Assembly (NCBI GenBank): GCA_001798075.1
Contig: MGRG01000008.1
Coordinates: 372,001-436,000 of the forward strand
DNA: 64,000 nt
Source: Deltaproteobacteria bacterium RIFCSPHIGHO2_01_FULL_43_49
Lineage (GTDB): Bacteria > UBA10199 > SPLOWO2-01-44-7
Direction: 5' to 3'
A program made the position numbers and the translations under genes. Position 1 is the first letter of the stretch. Every line of letters starts with the position of its first letter. Positions 17,354-24,508 of this stretch are shown one piece after another. Under the pieces are notes generated by a model. That model made no database searches and was not told the DNA's origin. It saw nothing but the letters and a program-made list of their open reading frames with translations.

Positions 17354-17380
17354 TTATCGGCAGGTTATCAATATTGTTGC
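17354..17380 (-). promoter_or_regulatory. Shared promoter-like motif upstream of the 344-residue protein gene
   Basis: GCAAC (17376-17380), 14 bp, then GCCGATAA (17354-17361) on the minus strand, followed by GAGGAAGG and a GTG start. Upstream of GCAAC the sequence is TTAA, as at 51756. Confidence 0.6.
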
Positions 17381-17417
17381 TTAATTTTTTGGCCACCGCT
17401 ATTTATTAGACCTAATT

Positions 17418-18635
17418 GTGAATTTCAGACCCACACATGCGGTAATTGACCTTAAAGCCCTGAAACATAATTATCAAGAGGTTGTCAAGCGCCTCCCAAA
17501 AGGGGTGGGGGTTTTAACCATGGTCAAGGCCGATGCCTATGGCCATGGGGCTGTAGCCGTGGCCAAAGTTTTTGAAGCCTGCGGTGCGGTCTGTTTGGGG
17601 GTGGCCACGATTGAAGAGGGGATAGAACTTCGCCAGGCTGGCGTTAAAGCAAAAATCTTAGTGATGGCCCCACCACTTGACCTACCTCAGAATGAGGACA
17701 TGGTTTCTGAGCGCCTACAGGGCGCTCGGTCAAGTGGTGGGGTGGGGGGTTTATGGGGAGAGGGGAAGGAAGCCGCAGAGATTCTTTTGAAACATTGCTT
17801 AACGCCCGTTGTTCATTCGGCAGGGGTCATCGAGTTGTTAGGCGAACAAGCAAAAGTGCAAAAAGCGGATGTTATTGTTCATTTAAAAATCGACACTGGA
17901 ATGAACCGCTTAGGCGTTACACCTCAAGCATTACCTAAAGTATTAAAAGGACTCGCAAAAGTCCCTCAAGTAAAACTTGAAGGGGTGATGACCCATCTGG
18001 CCTGGCGTCAAAATAAGGAAAATACCGACAAGCAAGTCAAACTTTTTAAAGAAGCAGGAGCAAAAATTTTGGCAACCCTTGGAAAAATTCCTGTTTGGCA
18101 CATTGCCAACTCGGCGTCTGTTATGGAGGGCTCACCCATTGAATTTGACTGGGCTTCCAAATATTGGGTTCGGCCGGGGATCATGCTCTATGGCATTCCA
18201 CCCTATCCAGAATTTTCCAAGAAGGCTGATTTAAAACCGGTGATGTCTTTGAAAAGTAAAGTGGCTTTGATGAAGCAAGTGCCGAAAGGAACCAAGGTCA
18301 GTTACAATTGTACCTTTACGACAAAGCGATCTTCTTGTATCGGAGTAGTTCCCATTGGCTATGCGGATGGTTATCCTTGGTCTGTGGCTGGAAAAGCCTC
18401 TGTTTTGGTTGAAGACAAAAGAGTACCGGTGTTGGGTCGAGTGACGATGGATATGATCATGGTCGATTTGACCGATTCTCCAAAAGCAAAAGTAGGGAGC
18501 GAAGTCGTTTTGTTGGGCAAACAGGGCGCCGAACAAATTAGCGCCGATGAGATTGCGAAATGGGCAGGCACAATTGGCTATGAAATTGTTTGCCGCGTTT
18601 CTAAAAGAATGCCGAGGGTCTATTATAGGGGCTAG
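17418..18635 (+). CDS. alr: Alanine racemase, with in-frame palindromic insertion
   Basis: PLP enzyme that makes D-alanine for peptidoglycan. The PLP lysine is in MVKADAYGHG (Lys37); KVSYNCTF holds the region of the second catalytic base, and VPIGYADGYPW and VTMDMIMVDLT are typical. The start is GTG. At 405 residues it is longer than usual because about 22 residues (LPQNEDMVSERLQGARSSGG) follow ILVMAPP, encoded by a palindrome at 17668-17742. The last residues (VYYRG) and the stop are supplied by a second type of repeat at 18616-18697. The gene runs into mlaE. Confidence 0.94.
   Translation: MNFRPTHAVIDLKALKHNYQEVVKRLPKGVGVLTMVKADAYGHGAVAVAKVFEACGAVCLGVATIEEGIELRQAGVKAKILVMAPPLDLPQNEDMVSERLQGARSSGGVGGLWGEGKEAAEILLKHCLTPVVHSAGVIELLGEQAKVQKADVIVHLKIDTGMNRLGVTPQALPKVLKGLAKVPQVKLEGVMTHLAWRQNKENTDKQVKLFKEAGAKILATLGKIPVWHIANSASVMEGSPIEFDWASKYWVRPGIMLYGIPPYPEFSKKADLKPVMSLKSKVALMKQVPKGTKVSYNCTFTTKRSSCIGVVPIGYADGYPWSVAGKASVLVEDKRVPVLGRVTMDMIMVDLTDSPKAKVGSEVVLLGKQGAEQISADEIAKWAGTIGYEIVCRVSKRMPRVYYRG
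17668..17742. repeat. Family-4 palindromic element inside alr
   Basis: Perfect 15-bp arms CCCCACCACTTGACC and GGTCAAGTGGTGGGG enclose 45 bp with an inner hairpin GAGCGCC/GGCGCTC. It is in frame with alr. The arms resemble those of the element at 39967-40027 (CCCCACCACCTG / CAGGTGGTGGGG). Confidence 0.8.
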
Positions 18636-18697
18636 CGTCGCCCCCTCCAATGGCAAAGCCATTGGAGCCTCCCCCTCTCGCTCGCATTGCTCGCTAG
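18616..18697. repeat. Family-3 repeat at the alr end
   Basis: Begins TCTATTATAGGGGCTAGCG, then GCCCCCTCC, a hairpin CAATGGC aaa GCCATTG, GAGCCTCCCCCTC, and ends near TTGCTCGCTAG. The copy at 31589-31672 in addA matches closely, but its hairpin is CAACGGC aaa GCCGTCG, a paired change. It supplies the alr stop codon (TAG). Confidence 0.8.
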
Positions 18698-18708
18698 GTA
18701 GGTAAAGA

Positions 18709-19509
18709 ATGAAAAAATGGGTTAACTGGACAATTGTTTGGGATATTGCTCAAAAAATCCTGATCGGCTTAGGAAAATGGTGTCGTTTTGTTTGGGCCAC
18801 TCTTCAATGGACCTTTAGACCCCCTTTTCGTCCCAAAAATTTTTTCAAACAGATGGAATTTATCGGCGTTCAATCAATCCCCATCATTTTATTGACCGGT
18901 CTTTTCACGGGGATGGTCTTTGCCCTTCAGACCGGAAAAACTTTTTCCCTTTTCAAAATGCAAAATTTGGTTGGGGCAACGGTTGGTTTGGCTTTAACTC
19001 GCGAGATTGCCCCTGTTTTTGCGGCGTTGATGGTCACAGCCAGAGCTTGCTCCGCCATGGCGGCGGAGATTGGAACGATGAAAGTGACGGAACAGATTGA
19101 TGCCCTTCACACCATGGCGATCGATCCTATTCAATATCTCGTCACGCCGCGTGTTTTGGGTTGTATCGTGATGGTGCCCCTTTTGACGATGCTTTTTAAT
19201 TTTATTGGGGTCATTGGTGCCTACATCGTGGGGACCACTTTGTTGAACATCCCTTCTGGCCCTTTTTTGCATCACCTTTATTGGTATGTTGATCCTCAGG
19301 ACGTCAATGGGGGTTTGATCAAGGCCGCTTTCTTTGGTTTTTTTATCGCGGCGATTAGTTGCTACAAAGGCTTTGCCACCGAAGGAGGGGCCGAAGGGGT
19401 TGGGCGTGCTACGACAGGGGCGGTGGTGGCCTCTTCTGTGACTGTTTTAGTAGTCGATTATTTTCTGACAACCTGGATTTTGGAATATTTCACTGATATT
19501 TATGGCTGA
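18709..19509 (+). CDS. mlaE: MlaE-type phospholipid ABC permease
   Basis: Inner-membrane permease of the Mla/MCE lipid transport system. The 266-residue protein has the conserved permease core (GLFTGMVFALQTGKTFS, TREIAPVFAALMVTARACSAMAAEIGTMKVTEQIDAL) with about five membrane segments. It overlaps mlaF by 8 bp, and mlaD follows, so the set encodes permease, ATPase and MCE substrate-binding subunit. Together they move phospholipids between the inner and outer membranes, evidence for a diderm envelope. Confidence 0.95.
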   Translation: MKKWVNWTIVWDIAQKILIGLGKWCRFVWATLQWTFRPPFRPKNFFKQMEFIGVQSIPIILLTGLFTGMVFALQTGKTFSLFKMQNLVGATVGLALTREIAPVFAALMVTARACSAMAAEIGTMKVTEQIDALHTMAIDPIQYLVTPRVLGCIVMVPLLTMLFNFIGVIGAYIVGTTLLNIPSGPFLHHLYWYVDPQDVNGGLIKAAFFGFFIAAISCYKGFATEGGAEGVGRATTGAVVASSVTVLVVDYFLTTWILEYFTDIYG

Positions 19510-20251
19510 AAATCGCTACATCGACATCCTCGATTTGCACAAATCGTTCAATGGGCAGAAAGTTTTGCAAGGGGTGAATCTTCAAATCCCCAAAGGCAAA
19601 ATCACCGTCATCATTGGACCTTCTGGCTGTGGCAAAACGGTTTTGTTAAGGCATGTTATTGGGCTCATGAAACCCGATCGGGGTCGAGTGACAATTGATG
19701 GAGTGAATCTTCATGCTTTGACCCGCTTGGAGCTCAACAAATTTCGAAGACATTTTGGAATGCTTTTTCAGCAAGCCGCGTTGTTTGATTCGATGAATGT
19801 CTATGAAAATGTCGCCTTTCCATTAAAAGAGCACACAAAACTCTCTGAAAATCAGATTCAAAAAATCGTGGCAGACAAGTTAATTCTTGTTGGTCTTGAA
19901 GGGATTCAACGCAAAATGCCCTCCGAGCTTTCCGGTGGCATGAAAAAGAGAGTTGGGTTAGCCAGGGCGTTAGCGCTTGAGCCCGATATTATTTTGTATG
20001 ATGAGCCGACAACCGGTTTGGATCCCATCATGACAGAAGCCATTGACAATCTTATCACAGACATGCAACGTAAGCTCAAAGTGACTTCCGTTGTTATCAG
20101 CCACGATATCCCTTCTGCCTTTCGCATTAGCGATCAGATTGCCATGGTCTATGAAGGAAAGATTGTTGAGGTGGGGGCGCCGGAATCGTTTCGAAAATCG
20201 TCGCATCCGGCGGTGCAGGAGTTTTTAAAGAAGGGAGAGGCAAGATTTTGA
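19502..20251 (+). CDS. mlaF: MlaF-type ABC ATPase
   Basis: ATPase of the lipid transporter, 249 residues. Walker A GPSGCGKT near residue 38, ABC signature LSGGMKKRVGLARAL near residue 140, Walker B ILYDEPTTGLDP near 163 and the H-loop VISHD near 197 are all intact. The LSGGMKKR form is typical of MlaF rather than of importer ATPases. It overlaps mlaE and mlaD by a few bases each. Confidence 0.95.
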   Translation: MAENRYIDILDLHKSFNGQKVLQGVNLQIPKGKITVIIGPSGCGKTVLLRHVIGLMKPDRGRVTIDGVNLHALTRLELNKFRRHFGMLFQQAALFDSMNVYENVAFPLKEHTKLSENQIQKIVADKLILVGLEGIQRKMPSELSGGMKKRVGLARALALEPDIILYDEPTTGLDPIMTEAIDNLITDMQRKLKVTSVVISHDIPSAFRISDQIAMVYEGKIVEVGAPESFRKSSHPAVQEFLKKGEARF

Positions 20252-21609
20252 AGCTTTCGAATGAGGTAAAAGTCGGTCTTTTTGCAGCCGCCATCATCAT
20301 TATTATTACGATGGTGACGATCCGTGTCGGCGATAAATCGATTATCTCCGGTGGGGATTACGATTTGATGGGCATTTTTACCAATGCGACAGGGCTCTAT
20401 CCTAAGGCGGCGGTGGAGGTGGCGGGTGTGAGTATCGGGGTGGTCAAAAACATCGGTTTAACGGCCGATGGCAAAGCGCAGGTCACCATGGGGGTTAACC
20501 GCGATGTCCATCTTCCTCAAAATAGTCGCTGTTTTTTAAGAACGAGGGGGTTTTTGGGAGAGGCTTTTGTCGAAATTATTCCGGGTGATTCCAGCCTGCC
20601 ACCACTCAAAGACGGTGAATTTTTTACAACCACAGAAAGTGGGGGTGATATTAACGGGATGGTGAACCAATTTAATTCCATTGCAGATGATGTGAAAGAA
20701 ATCACCCATACGTTGAAGGGCTGGGTCAATGAAAAAGAGGGGGGTGCTATTGCCTCCACGGTCAACAATCTCAATGATTTTGTGAAAGTGATGCGAGATT
20801 TGACAACGAAAAACGAACAGAACCTGGATCGCATTGTCAACAATATGGCCGATTTGACTCACGAGATTAAAAGCATGGTGCAAAACAGCAAGCAGGATGT
20901 TGAAAATTCGATGGATCGGATCGCCTCCATCACACAAAAAATCGACGAAGGGCGTGGTACCATTGGCAAATTGGTCAATGATCCGGAAACAGCGCAGAAA
21001 TTAAACGATGCCGTCGATAGTTTGAACGAGGCGTTGGGGGGTTACAAGAAAATGGAGTTGGGATTTGGTTTTCAGACGGAATATTTAAACCGCAGCAAAG
21101 ATTTTAAAAATTATTTTAATGTTTCTTTAAGTCCCACACCCGATGAGTCCATTTTATTGGGACTTGTCTCGGATCCTTCGCCGGATACAAAACGGGAAAA
21201 ACGAATAACCGGTGTAACCGTTGGGGGAACGACAACAACGGTCACCACGGAAAATGAAGTCTTGCAACGCGATTCGGTTCTCTTTTCCGCACAACTTGCC
21301 AAAAAGTTTTACGACTTTACGATTCGCGGCGGCATTATTGAATCGAAAGGCGGGGTTGGCTTAGATTACCTTAAAGGGCCGGTGGGAGTTTCTTTTAGCG
21401 CGTTTGATTTTGAAAATAAATTTAATGAAAAACCACATTTGAAACTGACCGGTTCCGTCAACGTGACTCAAAATCTCTATCTAGTCGGCGGGGCGGATGA
21501 TCCGTTGAACCCCGCTCAAAAAACCGACTATTTTGTTGGGGGTGGTTTTCGCCTGGTGGATGATGACATCAAAAGCCTCTTGGGTCTCTCAAGCATGGTT
21601 AAAAAATAA
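20248..21609 (+). CDS. mlaD: MlaD-type MCE domain protein
   Basis: Membrane-anchored MCE protein that forms the periplasmic lipid-binding ring. One N-terminal membrane helix (LFAAAIIIIITMVTI) is followed by the MCE domain (LYPKAAVEVAGVSIGVVKNIGL; FLGEAFVEIIPGD). The remaining residues up to 453 comprise helical stretches then a beta-rich C-terminal region, longer than E. coli MlaD but common in related lineages. The start is TTG, overlapping mlaF. purH follows after 2 bp. Confidence 0.92.
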   Translation: MKLSNEVKVGLFAAAIIIIITMVTIRVGDKSIISGGDYDLMGIFTNATGLYPKAAVEVAGVSIGVVKNIGLTADGKAQVTMGVNRDVHLPQNSRCFLRTRGFLGEAFVEIIPGDSSLPPLKDGEFFTTTESGGDINGMVNQFNSIADDVKEITHTLKGWVNEKEGGAIASTVNNLNDFVKVMRDLTTKNEQNLDRIVNNMADLTHEIKSMVQNSKQDVENSMDRIASITQKIDEGRGTIGKLVNDPETAQKLNDAVDSLNEALGGYKKMELGFGFQTEYLNRSKDFKNYFNVSLSPTPDESILLGLVSDPSPDTKREKRITGVTVGGTTTTVTTENEVLQRDSVLFSAQLAKKFYDFTIRGGIIESKGGVGLDYLKGPVGVSFSAFDFENKFNEKPHLKLTGSVNVTQNLYLVGGADDPLNPAQKTDYFVGGGFRLVDDDIKSLLGLSSMVKK

Positions 21610-21611
21610 CA

Positions 21612-23150
21612 ATGTCTGAAAAGCTTGCACTGATTAGTGTCTATGACAAAACGGGGCTTGAGGAATTCGCAAAGAGGCTGGACAAACTTCATTTCAAAAT
21701 CCTTTCAACCGGTCAGACGGCCGCTTTTTTGAAAAAGAGCGGACTTTCTGTTTATGAAGTCTCCGATTACACCGGTTTTTCAGAAATTTTAGAGGGAAGG
21801 GTCAAAACCCTTCACCCAAAGATACACGCCGGAATTTTGGCAAGACGTTCCAATCAAGCCGATGCCAAGACACTTGCCGATTTGAAAATCGATTGGATTG
21901 ATCTGGTGGTTGTCAATTTGTATCCCTTTGAAACGGCCCCAACCATTGACAATATTGATATTGGCGGTCCTACTATGTTGCGCGCTGCCGCCAAAAATTT
22001 TGAACGGGTGACGGTTGTGTGTGAACCGACCGATTATGACCGTGTAGCCAAGTCTCTTGAAACAAATGGAGGCTCCGCCGAATTGCGCAGAGAAATGGCA
22101 AGAAAAGTTTTTATGCTCACGGCTCGTTATGAAAAAGCGATTGCCCACTTTTTTCAGGGAGCCACGACAAACAATCATCTCCCTAATAAAACGACAACGC
22201 CGACCAAAGATTCGGATTGGTCTTTGGTGCAGCATTTAAGATACGGAGAAAATCCGCACCAGAAGGCCTCACTTTATTTGGTGGAAGGGGGAGAGTTAAT
22301 CTGGGAGCCTCCTTTGCAAGGAAAAGAGCTCTCTTACAATAATATTTTGGATGCCGATGCCGCCTGGTGGCTCATGCAAGAATTCAAGAAAGAACCCTTT
22401 GCCTGCGCCATTCTTAAACATGCTAATCCGTGTGGGGTCGCTCTTTCAAAAGAATCGTTGGTGGATGCTTTTAAAAAAGCCTATGCTTGTGATGAAACAT
22501 CGGCCTTCGGCGGGATTGTTATCTTTAACCGCGAAGTTGATAAACAATGTGCAGAGAGTTTTTCCCAAATTTTTCTGGAAGTCATTTTGGCCCCACAATT
22601 TTCAAAGGAAGCTTTAGAAATTTTGTCGGCCAAAAAGAATTTGCGCCTTTTAGTGACAAGGGCTGTGAAAGGACCTGCGCGACTAATTCGCTCGGCCGGC
22701 GGCGGTCAGTTGATTCAAGAGACTGACACGATGATGGAAGGGCCATCCAAATGGGCAACCAAAACGAAAAGAGGGCCAACCCATGAGGAAATTCAAGCTT
22801 TGGAATTTGCTTGGAAGGTGGCGAAGCATGTTCGATCCAACGCCGTTGTTTTTAGCAATGCCGAAAAAACATTGGGCATTGGTGCCGGTCAGCCAAGCCG
22901 TGTTGGCTCCGTGAAGGTTGCCATCATGAAGTTTAACGAACCTCGAACCCCGAACCTCGAACCCCGAACCATTGTTTGCGCCTCCGACGCCTTCTTTCCT
23001 TTCGCCGACAATATCGAAGAGCTCGCCAAAGCAGGAGCTACGGCCGTTATTCAGCCTGGTGGTTCGATCAAAGACCTCGAAGTGATCGCCGCCGCCGACA
23101 AACACAACCTCGCCATGGTTTTCACGGGTGTGAGGCATTTTAGGCATTAA
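21612..23150 (+). CDS. purH: Bifunctional AICAR transformylase / IMP cyclohydrolase
   Basis: Catalyses the last two steps to IMP. The N-terminal cyclohydrolase domain shows LALISVYDKTGL and LEGRVKTLHPKIHAGIL; the transformylase domain shows the conserved LKHANPCGVA near residue 270 and the C-terminal VIQPGGSIKDLEVIAAAD. Near residue 442, after SVKVAIMKFN, about ten residues (EPRTPNLEPRT) are encoded by tandem 14-bp repeats, probably an in-frame insertion in a surface loop. It is transcribed after mlaD, apart from the other purine genes, and ends at a convergent palindrome. Confidence 0.96.
   Translation: MSEKLALISVYDKTGLEEFAKRLDKLHFKILSTGQTAAFLKKSGLSVYEVSDYTGFSEILEGRVKTLHPKIHAGILARRSNQADAKTLADLKIDWIDLVVVNLYPFETAPTIDNIDIGGPTMLRAAAKNFERVTVVCEPTDYDRVAKSLETNGGSAELRREMARKVFMLTARYEKAIAHFFQGATTNNHLPNKTTTPTKDSDWSLVQHLRYGENPHQKASLYLVEGGELIWEPPLQGKELSYNNILDADAAWWLMQEFKKEPFACAILKHANPCGVALSKESLVDAFKKAYACDETSAFGGIVIFNREVDKQCAESFSQIFLEVILAPQFSKEALEILSAKKNLRLLVTRAVKGPARLIRSAGGGQLIQETDTMMEGPSKWATKTKRGPTHEEIQALEFAWKVAKHVRSNAVVFSNAEKTLGIGAGQPSRVGSVKVAIMKFNEPRTPNLEPRTIVCASDAFFPFADNIEELAKAGATAVIQPGGSIKDLEVIAAADKHNLAMVFTGVRHFRH
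22937..22972. repeat. Tandem 14-bp repeat inserted in frame in purH
   Basis: The unit CGAACCTCGAACCC occurs about 2.4 times. A variant of the same unit lies in purL (5080-5105). Translated, it gives the PRTPNLEPRT segment absent from the expected loop. Confidence 0.75.
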
Positions 23151-23158
23151 ATAAAAGT

Positions 23159-23253
23159 GGTGAAAAAGTAGTAGGTCCTGTCCCTCCGTGTTGCCGTGGG
23201 GACCCCTAACAAAACCCCACAGCAACACTGCGGGCCACCCACTACTTTTTCAC
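23159..23253. repeat. Family-1 palindromic element between convergent genes
   Basis: The core (about 23174-23240) reads, on the minus strand, GGGTGGCCCGCAGTG, stem TTGCTGTGGGG, loop TTTTGTTAGG, stem TCCCCACGGCAA, CACGGAGGGACAGGACC. It is enclosed by perfect outer arms GTGAAAAAGTAGT and ACTACTTTTTCAC. With the T-run on both strands it can terminate transcripts from purH and from the gene ending at 23258. Confidence 0.88.
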
Positions 23254-23257
23254 ATCT

Positions 23258-24424
23258 TTAGATATACGTTCCAACAAATTCTAGGAGTTCTTGGGCGATG
23301 GGTCTGACGTATTCTGGTTTTTGGGGGTCACTGAGCATGGCTTGAAAAATTTGGTGGAGTTTTAGGAAACGTTCCTTTCCCTGTAATAAAACCGCTTTTT
23401 CCAAGAAGGTATGGTGGGCATTGTGGCGTACCGGTTCGTCTTCTGATTCGATTTTGAGGGCAATGCTCATGAGATACGATAATTTTTCATCATCATCCAC
23501 GAAGGCAAGGCTTTCTCCCAAAGCAACAATGGCAATGGCTTGAACAATCGGCTCAACGTCTCGCAACCCTTTTTCAAATGATTTTGTGGCTAGTTTCTTA
23601 GTCGGTTCTTCTAAAAGGGGAAAAATAATTTCTAATTCCAACATGACAGCAATACGTACGCCAGCTAAAGTATGGTGCAACTTCGCATTAATGACTCTGA
23701 AAATCTCTTGAAGGCTTTCAGGAGATAACCCTTTTTCGATGATTGTCCTGAATACATCGAGTGCATCCGAGTCTACCCCTTTTTGAGGAGCGGGGTCGAT
23801 TTTCATACTCCACACCAAGAGTGTGGCCAATTGTTTTGATTCTTCTTCCGTGAGTTTAGGAATAATATCATCTTCCAGTTCTTGTTTTGCTGGGTTTGAG
23901 ATTGTCTCATCTGGATTCAAGACTCTTTTCGCGGCATCCAGGGCTTTGCCAAACAAAGGGTTGTCTGTGCGTAAAGATTCAAAATTGACACCTGCCCCGC
24001 CACCAGAGGTTGCCTGAAGAACAAGGGGTTGGGGGGGATCGGCTTCTGCCACTCGGGTACCAAGCACTTCTCTCACATGTGCAGTTACAATTTCAGGTTC
24101 AGCGAATCGCATTCGATATCTTGCGACTGGATTTCCCTCTAAAAATCCATTGTGAATAAAGAGCTGTGTCCTTGCCGCAAGCCCAGGATTTTCATAAATC
24201 CATCCTACATCCAAAATTTTTCGATCGGCGAGGGAAGCCTCTTTTCTTAAAGCGAGTTCCTCCGAAGGTGCCCCCATGGCTCCCATCACCGCTTCAAATA
24301 ATTCGACACGAAGTTGTGTTTCGTCATCGGCCTGCGCGTCGGCCAAAGAGGCGGCCAGCCGATCAGGACTCGCCAGCTGCCAAACGCTGAAAACAGGAAT
24401 GACTTGGGCCCCTGCAAACGCCAT
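23258..24424 (-). CDS. Predicted helical-repeat protein, unknown function
   Basis: The 388-residue protein is not recognised by name. The C-terminal half (from about residue 200) has HEAT-like alternating helices, for instance VIAKGLSPESLQEIFRVIN-type and VRHNAHHTFLEKAVLL segments. The N-terminus MAFAGAQVIPVFSVWQLAS resembles MSATVIPLFSSVQL of the 702-residue protein at 26909, so the two may share a targeting or interaction sequence. The gene is divergent from purD and has the shared GCAAC/GTCGATAA motif upstream. No catalytic motif is visible. Confidence 0.72.
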   Translation of the reverse strand: MAFAGAQVIPVFSVWQLASPDRLAASLADAQADDETQLRVELFEAVMGAMGAPSEELALRKEASLADRKILDVGWIYENPGLAARTQLFIHNGFLEGNPVARYRMRFAEPEIVTAHVREVLGTRVAEADPPQPLVLQATSGGGAGVNFESLRTDNPLFGKALDAAKRVLNPDETISNPAKQELEDDIIPKLTEEESKQLATLLVWSMKIDPAPQKGVDSDALDVFRTIIEKGLSPESLQEIFRVINAKLHHTLAGVRIAVMLELEIIFPLLEEPTKKLATKSFEKGLRDVEPIVQAIAIVALGESLAFVDDDEKLSYLMSIALKIESEDEPVRHNAHHTFLEKAVLLQGKERFLKLHQIFQAMLSDPQKPEYVRPIAQELLEFVGTYI

Positions 24425-24443
24425 GATGGTCTCCTATAACAGG

Positions 24444-24470
24444 TTATCGACGGATTGCAAAAAAAGTTGC
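24444..24470 (-). promoter_or_regulatory. Shared promoter-like motif upstream of the helical-repeat gene
   Basis: GCAAC (24466-24470), 14 bp starting with seven T, then GTCGATAA (24444-24451), followed by ATAGGAG and the ATG. Spacing is identical to the motifs at 16268 and 17354. Confidence 0.6.
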
Positions 24471-24471
24471 G

Positions 24472-24499
24472 TTGAAACTTCATATTATTGTGCTATAGG
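24472..24499 (+). promoter_or_regulatory. Candidate purD promoter
   Basis: TTGAAA, 16 bp, TATAGG, ending 9 bp before the purD ATG. If used, the transcript would begin almost at the start codon, consistent with the lack of a ribosome-binding sequence. Confidence 0.35.
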
Positions 24500-24508
24500 G
24501 CTAACCCT

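Noticed and set aside
18231-18662. 143-codon minus-strand frame over the alr end
   Set aside because: Its start lies in the family-3 repeat and the rest is complementary to alr; the LPLEGAT likeness to AddA comes from the repeat alone.
22683-23228. 181-codon antisense frame in purH
   Set aside because: It is a shadow of purH codons and part of the repeat; purH is unambiguous in the other strand.
16268-24470. Flagellar sigma-28 promoters
   Set aside because: GCCGATAA fits the sigma-28 -10 box, but the upstream TAAA element is not at the right distance and the targets are not motility genes. An ECF-like reading fits the GCAAC and spacing better, though it is not proven.
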